The position numbers and the translations under genes are program-made. Shown piece after piece: positions 57,215 to 64,000 of a DNA stretch of 64,000 nt. The stretch is from assembly GCF_022812285.1 (NCBI RefSeq), contig NZ_CP093300.1, forward strand, positions 4,725,171 to 4,789,170. Direction: 5' to 3'. The number at the start of each line of letters is the position of its first letter. Position 1 is the stretch's first letter. The notes under the pieces were generated by a model that was not told the DNA's origin, did not search any database, and worked only from the letters and a program-made list of their open reading frames with translations. Source of the stretch: Alkalihalobacillus sp. LMS39. Its GTDB lineage: Bacteria; Bacillota; Bacilli; Bacillales; Bacillaceae_F.

Positions 57215-57264
57215 TAATATGGAAAAGCTTAGTAGACTTTATTATACCTTCTTCCCTCTTGAGG

Positions 57265-58389
57265 TTAGTTTCCTTGCAAAGAAACTTCCTCGTTTTTCTC
57301 TTTAGTTAAAACCACTCTAACGACCGTTACTCCAAACGTAATCACGATGATTGAGCATAACAGTAACATTTCCTCCGTTAAACTTGCACCCCCATAAATA
57401 ATCGTAAAATAACCGCTAGTTCCATAGGTAGCAGGAAATACTGTACTAAGCTGTTGATAAAAGTCCGATAGAAGTACTCTTGGAACAATAACACCTGCTG
57501 TAACTAACTGAATAGATAAACTAATAATGTTAAATAACATTCCAGCCATTCCGAACAAAATCGTAAACATTTGCGTAAAACATAAAAACGATAAATACAC
57601 TAATGTTTGAAATATAATACTTTCAAATACACTAACTTGCAGTTCAAATTGAAAAAGCAATAACAAGCTGATAGTTAAGACAGCAAGACAACCCGAAACA
57701 ATGAGTTGAATACTAAACCGGGATAGTAGAATGGACCATTTGTTGAAAGAAGACTTAAGATTTTGTGTTGCTTGATATAAGTTCAAACTCATGAGCATAC
57801 TGCCAACAAATGAAGCTAATATTATTAAAAGTGGAACCATAGTAGCAGCAAATCCCTCTGTATGATTTACCTGCACTATTTCTGTACGTACACTTTGATA
57901 AGATAGTAACTGCATACCTTCTTTTATATACTCTTCAGGGACATTTATGACCTGTTCCTTTTTAACCGTAAATATATATTCGTTGAGTTTTGTCGTTATT
58001 TCTTTTACAGCGTTTTCCATCATTTGTTTCGACATAGATGGTGCCGCCTGATTAATATAGTATTCCATTACTCCTTCTTCTGTTTGTATGCTGTTTGTAA
58101 AGCCTTCTGGAATAACAATTAACATTTCAATTTCCCTCTTGTTTAACTGCTCCATCCCAGCACTTTCATTATCTATTGTTATAGTCGTAAATGGTAAGCT
58201 ATCCTCCAGTATACTTGAATAAAAAGTAGTTTCATGATCAACGATCCCAACCCTCAAATTCTCCAAGCGATCTGATACACCATCATAAGCAGTTAACCAC
58301 ACAATAAAAAAAATAAGCAAAAAAGCAAAAGCAATTCCTATTCCTACAAGTGTCGGACCTGACTTAAAAAAAGCTTTACATGTGTTCAT
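57265..58389 (-). CDS. YhgE/Pip-like ABC-2 type membrane protein
   Basis: This 374-residue protein has one N-terminal helix (about 12-35), a large outer domain (about 36-195, with LRVGIVDHETTF and LIVIPEGFTNSI) and five or six C-terminal helices (about 196-365). This layout is shared by YhgE/Pip and DUF3533 proteins and ABC-2 permeases. No ATPase gene adjoins it. AAGGAGG precedes the start. It is downstream of a TetR gene, with palindromic operators before both. It probably exports or resists a small compound. Confidence 0.82.
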   Translation of the reverse strand: MNTCKAFFKSGPTLVGIGIAFAFLLIFFIVWLTAYDGVSDRLENLRVGIVDHETTFYSSILEDSLPFTTITIDNESAGMEQLNKREIEMLIVIPEGFTNSIQTEEGVMEYYINQAAPSMSKQMMENAVKEITTKLNEYIFTVKKEQVINVPEEYIKEGMQLLSYQSVRTEIVQVNHTEGFAATMVPLLIILASFVGSMLMSLNLYQATQNLKSSFNKWSILLSRFSIQLIVSGCLAVLTISLLLLFQFELQVSVFESIIFQTLVYLSFLCFTQMFTILFGMAGMLFNIISLSIQLVTAGVIVPRVLLSDFYQQLSTVFPATYGTSGYFTIIYGGASLTEEMLLLCSIIVITFGVTVVRVVLTKEKNEEVSLQGN

Positions 58390-58413
58390 TCGATGTTTCT
58401 CCTCCTTAATTGA

Positions 58414-58429
58414 AAGTAAGTACTTACTT
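58414..58429. promoter_or_regulatory. TetR-type palindromic operator before permease gene
   Basis: AAGTAAGTACTTACTT is a perfect 16-bp palindrome between the tetR stop and the permease start. An imperfect copy precedes the tetR gene. Confidence 0.75.
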
Positions 58430-58451
58430 GCATTTATATCACATTTTTTTG

Positions 58452-59027
58452 CTAGGGCATTAAGCCTCTAGCAAAAAGAATGGTACTTTGTTTTAAAAAT
58501 TCGTCATGATCGACCGTAATTAATTCCTTACCGAACCTTGACTTTGATATAAAATAACCAAAATTTAGCCACACAAAATTCATGGCTTGCAACTCTAAAT
58601 TCACATCAATGATTTTATTCTTCTTTTTCATTTCTACTAAATAGTCATACACAATTTTTTTAAAGGACTTTGGAAATTTAGAAATTAACTCATTTAATTC
58701 TGGGTGGTTTCCAGCTTCACGAAATCCAATTAACACTAAGTCTTTGATTGAATCAAGAGTTTCATGATATTTTTTTGAAATCATCCACAAATCTTTTTCT
58801 AAATCCCATGAGAGCTGCTTTGTAAAATGTTCATCAAAAACGGTTTGAAACGTCATCTGGTCAACTACCGCTTCCAATAACCCTTTCTTACTGCCAAAGT
58901 GCCTAAAAACAGTCACTTCATTCACTCCAGAAGCATTTGCTATTTCTTTCGTTGTTGTGCCTTTATAGCCTTTCGAAACAAACAATGCTATTGTGGCATT
59001 AATGATTTTCTTCTTCGTTTCATCCAT
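58452..59027 (-). CDS. TetR-family transcriptional repressor
   Basis: This 191-residue repressor has an N-terminal helix-turn-helix (INATIALFVSKGYKGTTTKE, then IANASGVNEVTVFRHF) and a helical ligand domain. It should repress the adjoining permease gene and itself through the AAGTAAGTACTTACTT-type sites. AAAGGATG precedes the ATG. The inducer is unknown. Confidence 0.9.
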   Translation of the reverse strand: MDETKKKIINATIALFVSKGYKGTTTKEIANASGVNEVTVFRHFGSKKGLLEAVVDQMTFQTVFDEHFTKQLSWDLEKDLWMISKKYHETLDSIKDLVLIGFREAGNHPELNELISKFPKSFKKIVYDYLVEMKKKNKIIDVNLELQAMNFVWLNFGYFISKSRFGKELITVDHDEFLKQSTILFARGLMP

Positions 59028-59045
59028 TTATTTCATCCTTTGCAT

Positions 59046-59062
59046 GCAAGTGGATACTTACA
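59046..59062. promoter_or_regulatory. Imperfect TetR operator before tetR
   Basis: CAAGTGGATACTTACA shares the AAGT and ACTTAC arms with the perfect operator at 58414. It lies within 40 bases upstream of the tetR start. Confidence 0.6.
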
Positions 59063-59164
59063 TCTTAGAGAAATTTCACATTAATTTCAAGTGTTTTTCT
59101 CTTCTTTATACATTACTACCTTTTTGCTATGACATTAGTAAAAATGAACTTCTACATTTTAATT

Positions 59165-59304
59165 AGATACTGGAAATACAGAACAACAAAGTGGCTCAGT
59201 CGATGCAAGTTTGTGGAGTTTAACCTTAACTGGCTTGATTGCTTTATTTTGGAGCTACAGTGACATTACTTGTTACGAGAAGAAAAAAACAGAAACAAAG
59301 ATGA
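59165..59304 (+). pseudogene. Remnant of a sortase-anchored surface protein C-terminus
   Basis: Read on the plus strand from 59165: DTGNTEQQSGSVDASLWSLT, then LTGLIALF. Removing one T from the TTTT run near 59248 continues FGATVTLLVTRRKKQKQR and a stop at 59304. Together this is a (LP)xTG-like tail: a TG, a membrane helix and a basic end. The body of the gene is absent. The rest of 59028-59414 holds only the tetR operator; no other gene was seen. Confidence 0.65.
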
Positions 59305-59414
59305 CTTTACTAAAAGTAGATAGTTTGATTGAATGATTACCTATCTCTTATTATCCCTAAACTAAGTGAACAGCTTTATACAGACAGACTATGTCTTTAC
59401 CAAACTTACAACTG

Positions 59415-60260
59415 TCAAATCTTTGAATAATACCCTTTCAAATAATCTACTTCAAACCTCTTTTTAATTTCACTACGGTCATTTTTTAGTACATCCCAAA
59501 CATTAGGACCAAACCATTCTAACGATGCTTCCACTTCCATAGTTGGAATAACTTCATTAAGAAAATCTTCGTAATTAATGGCACCAGTAAATAATGATGT
59601 CATTCCCTCCCTTGACCCTGCTGCGGCATAGACATTTGCCGGTGAAAATACATTTAAATGCTCACGCGAAGAAATATTTTTAAAATGAAAATGCGAAACA
59701 AATGGACAAAGCCTTCTAAATGCTTCAATTGGATTTGCTCCTGATTCCCACATATGAAGCACATCAAAATTAATTCGTAATGCTGGATGATTCACTTCTT
59801 CAATCAATTGAATAGTAGAAGCGAGATTATCCGTTAATGTATTTGGATGGGTTTCTACAAGAACAAACTGCCCTTCTGATTCAAAATAATCACAAATCAT
59901 TTGAACCCTACTAACTAAGTGTTTTCTTTCCGATTTACTTATTTTTAAGCTTCCTGCTCTCCCTACAAACGTACGAACCTTGTTTGTCCCCCATTTTTTT
60001 GCAAGCTTAGATATTTTCATTGTTTCAGTTATCATATGTGATGTTGGTCCTTCTAAAGGAAGGTAATCACTAATCATACTTGTCTGTAATCCATAAGAAT
60101 TCAACCAATCTACTCCATATTTCGGATTATCTTCAAGGTTTTTTGCATGTATTCCCCAAAGTTCAATTCCTTGGAAATGATGAGTTCTTGCCCAATGAAC
60201 GATTTGGTCAATGGATTGGAGGTGATGACGAAAAGAAATAGTACAAACTGAGAGTTTCAT
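59415..60260 (-). CDS. asbF: 3-dehydroshikimate dehydratase of petrobactin synthesis
   Basis: This 281-residue TIM-barrel enzyme converts 3-dehydroshikimate to 3,4-dihydroxybenzoate, the catechol of petrobactin. It closely follows B. anthracis AsbF: CTISFRHHLQSIDQIV, GIELWGIHAKNL, FVLVETHPNTLTD, INFDVLHMWESGA, HFHFKNISS and EASLEWFG, with metal-binding Glu and His residues among these. The ATG overlaps the asbE stop by one base. It is the last gene of the operon. No convincing terminator was seen after it. Confidence 0.95.
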   Translation of the reverse strand: MKLSVCTISFRHHLQSIDQIVHWARTHHFQGIELWGIHAKNLEDNPKYGVDWLNSYGLQTSMISDYLPLEGPTSHMITETMKISKLAKKWGTNKVRTFVGRAGSLKISKSERKHLVSRVQMICDYFESEGQFVLVETHPNTLTDNLASTIQLIEEVNHPALRINFDVLHMWESGANPIEAFRRLCPFVSHFHFKNISSREHLNVFSPANVYAAAGSREGMTSLFTGAINYEDFLNEVIPTMEVEASLEWFGPNVWDVLKNDRSEIKKRFEVDYLKGYYSKI

Positions 60261-61240
60261 TAGGTTGTCACCTTTTTCTTTTGATTATTTTGTTCACATA
60301 ACCAAGCATTAAAACACGTTCGTAAGCCATTTTTAATTTTATATTCTAGCTCATTTTGTTCCTCTAGTTTTTCAAATATAGTTTCAGCTATTGTTAAATC
60401 CTTTGTTTTAGCAAGCTTCATCGCTCGATATTGTATCGTCGTAAACCCATTAACAAGTTGTTCAATATCATTGCACCATGCTTCAAAACCATCTTTTTCC
60501 CAACCAAGATAATCCCAAAAGTACGCAAAAGCATGTTCGTAAGCATATTTCCTAATGGATAATACAGGTAATTGCTTCAATGCAAGATGAATATTAGCTA
60601 GATTCTCCTTCTGCTCACCGACTGTATAAGCTGAAACAACGTCATATACAGATTGTATAATTGGATTAGTATCCTGTTTCATGCACGTGTTAAAATAAGC
60701 TTCCACTGTCTCTACACTAGGAGGAATAATGGAAGCTCCATTAAAATAAAATCCTCCTTCTGCACACGGTTCTTTTATAGCATTAATAATCCTTTCCTTT
60801 TCAAGGATTCCTTCCCACCTAAAATCAGGATCATACATAAACCATTCATCTTCCTTATCTGTCGACTCAAGCATGACATAATGGGGAAAAGGCTTTTGGT
60901 TGAACTTATTTTCTCTTTCAGGAAGCATAGAGAGATCCAGCATCACCATAATATACTGATGTTTTACATGACCTTTTAGTAATCGCTCCAACTCAACTAT
61001 GTTTTCTTGTTTAGACTTATTTTTGTCATACCATTGATAGATTTTGATACCATAAAGCATTTCATACCATGTTTGAAAGAATTGATGGTCAATATTAGCA
61101 GAGTGATAAGTGATCGTTCCATCCTCAAGCATGTCAAAATCCGCATCCCATACACCAAAGTAGTATGGTCTATGGTCGACACCCGTTGTTTTCTTAATAA
61201 CTTCACATACACAACTAACAAAACAATGGACTTTAATCAT
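60260..61240 (-). CDS. asbE: Petrobactin synthesis condensing protein AsbE
   Basis: This 326-residue protein occupies the asbE position between the carrier protein and asbF. AsbE moves 3,4-dihydroxybenzoate from the AsbD carrier onto spermidine or its citryl conjugate. Visible motifs are HCFVSCVCEVIKKTTGVDHRPYY (shown shorter in the protein as the N-terminal Cys/His cluster), HYVMLESTD and DPDFRWEGI. Its start overlaps asbD by eight bases. Identification rests on operon order plus resemblance to the known protein. Confidence 0.88.
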   Translation of the reverse strand: MIKVHCFVSCVCEVIKKTTGVDHRPYYFGVWDADFDMLEDGTITYHSANIDHQFFQTWYEMLYGIKIYQWYDKNKSKQENIVELERLLKGHVKHQYIMVMLDLSMLPERENKFNQKPFPHYVMLESTDKEDEWFMYDPDFRWEGILEKERIINAIKEPCAEGGFYFNGASIIPPSVETVEAYFNTCMKQDTNPIIQSVYDVVSAYTVGEQKENLANIHLALKQLPVLSIRKYAYEHAFAYFWDYLGWEKDGFEAWCNDIEQLVNGFTTIQYRAMKLAKTKDLTIAETIFEKLEEQNELEYKIKNGLRTCFNAWLCEQNNQKKKVTT

Positions 61241-61514
61241 TTACAACTTCCCCCGCTGTTTTTTTGTTTTGTTCTTGAAGTAGAAAATCGGCAAGACTTT
61301 CTACTGTATAGAAATCTTTTGGTACAATTGCTTCATCAGGGATTTCGATTCCTATGTCTAGCTCTATATGAAGAATAAGCTCTAATAATAAGATAGAATC
61401 CAAATAAAGATCTTCATTTAAACGTGCATTTATATGGAAAAAGTCAGTTGTTTGTAGCTTTAACTGATTTTTCAAAATATCATAAATGCTTTCAATGATT
61501 TGTTCTTTTGTCAT
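61233..61514 (-). CDS. asbD: Aryl carrier protein of petrobactin synthesis
   Basis: This 93-residue acyl carrier protein has the phosphopantetheine-accepting Ser in LYLDSILLLELILHIE. It carries 3,4-dihydroxybenzoate loaded by AsbC. GGAG precedes the ATG, which overlaps asbC by four bases. Confidence 0.92.
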   Translation of the reverse strand: MTKEQIIESIYDILKNQLKLQTTDFFHINARLNEDLYLDSILLLELILHIELDIGIEIPDEAIVPKDFYTVESLADFLLQEQNKKTAGEVVND

Positions 61515-62743
61515 ACGATTGACTCCGATAATTTTTTTCTACTTACTTTTCCATTAGGTAATTTTTCAATTTGTGCTACTCTTATAAATTCCATTGGTAT
61601 TTGATATGGTGCAAGGAATCTACTGCACCATTCGCGCAGCTCTATATCATGAATCATACTGTTCGAAACATACTGGACACAAACACGTTCACCAGATAAC
61701 ATGTTTGGCTTCTTATATACAACTACGTCTACTACTCTTGGTTCCTTAAGCAGAACATCTTCTACTTCTTGCGGATAGACATTTAAGCCGGCTACATTGA
61801 TCATATCGTCCATCCTGGATAGAAATGACAAAACGCCATCCTTTATGTAACCGAGGTCTTTTGTATATATTGTCCCCCTTGATGAATGAACAACAATTTC
61901 ACTCGGATTCCCTATTTCACCAGCTTCCACTTTTATATGCGGCAGTGGATATCCAACTTCCCGAGCAATATGTAAGTCAGGATGAATTGTTATACAACCT
62001 ACTTCCGAACAACCATATTGTTGAAGAACCGTTGTTGAAACTTCTTTGATTGACTCTAGCCAGCTCTCAGGTATCATCGTTCCAGAAGTCATCACTTTAT
62101 CTAATCGGAGTTTACTTTTAGCTAGACAAGAAATCGTATGAAGAAGAGCTGGTGCTGCATAAAGAATATGTGATGGATGCTCTTGTAATTTTTTCAATAT
62201 ATACTTTGGATTCAGTATTGTAATAAGTAATGGCTCATCTCCTCTTTCTAAGCTTGCCAACACACCACTTATTAATCCGTAAGAATGAGTAACAGGGCAG
62301 GCGATAATCGACTTTGATGATCGGTCTATCGGTAAAGTAAGAACATAAGCTTTCAGCTCTTCCTCAATAGATGTCCACGTTCGTTTGATACACTTAGGAG
62401 ATCCTGTTGTTCCAGAACTCATTTGGATTAGGCCGCCTTCTTCAACGTGTTCTTCATTTGTTAGCATAATAACTGAATCTAATGTTTGATAGAATAACAT
62501 ATTACTTGAAGCGCTAGATGCCATTCTAATAGCAGCTTCTTTAGGAGTGAAAGGATGAATCGGTAATATCGTCCCCCCTTGTTGACGTATGAATAAACAC
62601 AGCGCAATACACTGAAATGTATCTGATAGACAAACAGCATATCTCCTATTATTACACTCATGGATATACAAGTTTTTTTCAAATTCACTAAACTGTTTTT
62701 CTAAATCTCGGGTAGTGTAGTAATCATCATTAATATAGAACAT
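61511..62743 (-). CDS. asbC: 3,4-dihydroxybenzoate-AMP ligase
   Basis: This 410-residue adenylating enzyme activates 3,4-dihydroxybenzoate and loads AsbD. ANL-family motifs are IQMSSGTTGSPKCIKRT (ATP loop), LQQYGCSEVGCI, IYTKDLGYI (Asp) and SRMDDMINVAGLNVYPQEVE, ending in LPNGKVSRKKL with the catalytic Lys. The ATG at 62743 has GAGGAAGG upstream; an earlier reading start lies inside asbB. It begins one base after the asbB stop. Confidence 0.93.
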   Translation of the reverse strand: MFYINDDYYTTRDLEKQFSEFEKNLYIHECNNRRYAVCLSDTFQCIALCLFIRQQGGTILPIHPFTPKEAAIRMASSASSNMLFYQTLDSVIMLTNEEHVEEGGLIQMSSGTTGSPKCIKRTWTSIEEELKAYVLTLPIDRSSKSIIACPVTHSYGLISGVLASLERGDEPLLITILNPKYILKKLQEHPSHILYAAPALLHTISCLAKSKLRLDKVMTSGTMIPESWLESIKEVSTTVLQQYGCSEVGCITIHPDLHIAREVGYPLPHIKVEAGEIGNPSEIVVHSSRGTIYTKDLGYIKDGVLSFLSRMDDMINVAGLNVYPQEVEDVLLKEPRVVDVVVYKKPNMLSGERVCVQYVSNSMIHDIELREWCSRFLAPYQIPMEFIRVAQIEKLPNGKVSRKKLSESIV

Positions 62744-62744
62744 T

Positions 62745-64000
62745 TCATCCTTCCTCTCTATAAAAAATATTTCGTACAAGATGACGGAAATTCCCCTCTT
62801 CTACCCCTTGTATTTTCTTTTTCAGTAATGATTCAACATATATTTTTCGTTTATTATACTGAAGCATGTCATGCCGCTTTTTTAATTCAGGAAACTTAGA
62901 TAAATGTTTATCAATAGCCATTGTTACTTGAATCCAAAATGTCTCTTCTTTGTATTCGTAATGTTCTTGAAGTAAAGAAGATAATTCAGATAAATGAAAC
63001 ACAAATAACGTATCCATTACTAACTCTCGTAATGCTTCAACTTTCGACATCCAATAATAGACATCTTCAGGTGCATGTTCATAATCTTTATGTATGTTTT
63101 CAAAATGAGGAACAAGCTTTTTATCTGCAATATACTCTTTTGTATACTCTATACTTTCATGGAAATCACGTAAGACAACACGGTTCGGCCACCCATCTTT
63201 ATGCAGTAAAATCATGTTTTGCGCGTGCGCTTCAACTGCAATGCCATGAGCAACAAGCAAATGCCAAATTGGGATAACACTGATTTGGATAAACTGATTA
63301 ATCCATTCTTCTATTCCATAGTATGTAAGCCATGGAGCGATAAAAGGTTTGCCATCTTGCTCTACTAACATAAGTGCAGTAAACGGGACAGCTTGTTCTT
63401 TTTCATTCAGATGAGTGTGCACGCTTTCTCTCCATATACAACCAAGCTGACCTTCTACATTTTTACTTTGGACTTCCTCTGGTTCAAAAATGATTCCCGC
63501 ATATTCTTTTAATATGGCTAATTGAACTTCATTTTTTAAATAAGAGTCTGATTGAATGATTCGTTCGATCCAAGATGATATATACGGTGCTGAGCAGACT
63601 GAATAAGACTTTAACGTCCTTAAAGAAGATGTGTTCACCATATTCATTGACAATTTTAAATGGGCTTTTTTTGGATTCGTTTTATTTATTAACGTACGAA
63701 CAGACTGAGTAGCACGGTATTGCTCTCCTTTCACTCCTAATAAGTAAATATCTTTTCTTTCCATATATTCAGTTAATTCCTCTTTAAGTGAATTCCATTG
63801 CCATGGATGAACCGGAAGAAATGTATATTCGTCAAAATGGCACCCTAATAGTTCAAGCTGCATTATCAATTCTTTCCACATGTGTAAACCGAGCTCTTTT
63901 TGCCAGAACATCTTTTCTTCTTCTAACATTGAAATCTGAATCTTGCTTCGTCTTACTGCTAGCCAAACTAAAGAGAAAGAATGCTTGGCTTCTGGTCCAT
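62745..64000 (-). CDS. asbB: NRPS-independent siderophore synthetase AsbB, N-terminus beyond window
   Basis: The frame is open from 62745 to the window edge, about 418 residues, and an ATG at 63929 is internal because in-frame coding continues upstream (GPEAKHSFSLVWLAV). This is the C-terminal two thirds of an IucA/IucC-type synthetase. Motifs are FLPVHPWQW, RATQSVRTLI, LKLSMNMVNTSSLRTLKSYS shortened to its core, and HGIAVEAHAQNMIL with VVLRDFHE. Such enzymes join citrate to spermidine in petrobactin synthesis. Its place just before asbC identifies it as asbB; asbA should lie beyond 64 kb. Confidence 0.92.
   Translation of the reverse strand, partial: GPEAKHSFSLVWLAVRRSKIQISMLEEEKMFWQKELGLHMWKELIMQLELLGCHFDEYTFLPVHPWQWNSLKEELTEYMERKDIYLLGVKGEQYRATQSVRTLINKTNPKKAHLKLSMNMVNTSSLRTLKSYSVCSAPYISSWIERIIQSDSYLKNEVQLAILKEYAGIIFEPEEVQSKNVEGQLGCIWRESVHTHLNEKEQAVPFTALMLVEQDGKPFIAPWLTYYGIEEWINQFIQISVIPIWHLLVAHGIAVEAHAQNMILLHKDGWPNRVVLRDFHESIEYTKEYIADKKLVPHFENIHKDYEHAPEDVYYWMSKVEALRELVMDTLFVFHLSELSSLLQEHYEYKEETFWIQVTMAIDKHLSKFPELKKRHDMLQYNKRKIYVESLLKKKIQGVEEGNFRHLVRNIFYREEG

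Overview
The window looks like a low-GC Gram-positive chromosome, most likely an alkaliphilic or alkalitolerant member of the Bacillaceae. Supporting signs are strong AGGAGG-type ribosome sites, GanRSPQAB and AsbB-F homologues in Bacillus order, LPXTG and lipobox proteins, a MotS-type (sodium stator) MotB protein and T-rich hairpin terminators. No rRNA, tRNA, CRISPR array, prophage or intact insertion sequence was seen.

Layout. 1-10.3 kb: a truncated EAL/HDOD protein, a DUF4870 protein, a broken GAF-domain gene, the aguAB putrescine genes, a 3-methyladenine glycosylase, a DUF1287 protein, a membrane GGDEF protein behind a c-di-GMP-I riboswitch, an SH3/VanY carboxypeptidase and a solitary motS with a SigD-like promoter. 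10.6-17.3 kb: a tight six-gene run on the minus strand (COG3919-type ATP-grasp ligase, MurE-like ligase, AsnB-type amidotransferase, C39-like peptidase, Asp/Glu racemase, small protein). This looks like a pathway for a D-amino-acid-containing wall peptide or polymer and is one of the two main candidates for an undescribed system. 17.6-27 kb: a TraB-family protein, two soluble sporulation-type histidine kinases, a split chromate transporter, a ROK regulator, an HD hydrolase with a structured leader and an LLM oxidoreductase. 27.3-37 kb: a complete galactan utilisation operon (ganR, ganS-P-Q-A-B) whose galactanase is sortase-anchored. 37.4-46.5 kb: a Fur-boxed siderophore binding protein, an ABC/PASTA three-gene unit, a PP2C phosphatase and mqo. 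47-50 kb: a 44-codon peptide gene with a lasso-type leader, followed by a GNAT/autoinducer-synthase-like acyltransferase and preceded by two identical palindromes (the second main candidate), then small genes and a MerR/thioredoxin-like pair. 50-59 kb: an ABC exporter with its two-component system, a nitroreductase, an MntA/HepT pair with a frameshifted toxin, and a TetR/ABC-2 pair. 59.4-64 kb: the petrobactin-type siderophore operon asbB(partial)-C-D-E-F.

Two interspersed repeat families stand out. Family R1 has seven copies of about 185 bp. Each carries four 18-21-bp units (consensus CGGACATNNNTTCCGYTAYTT), two forward and two inverted, at nearly constant spacing of about 50, 60 and 50 bp, while the spacers vary. 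Family R2 has four copies of a GC-richer structured element, two of them internally deleted. Both families lie only between genes.

All calls come from reading the sequence and from remembered family motifs; no database search was run.
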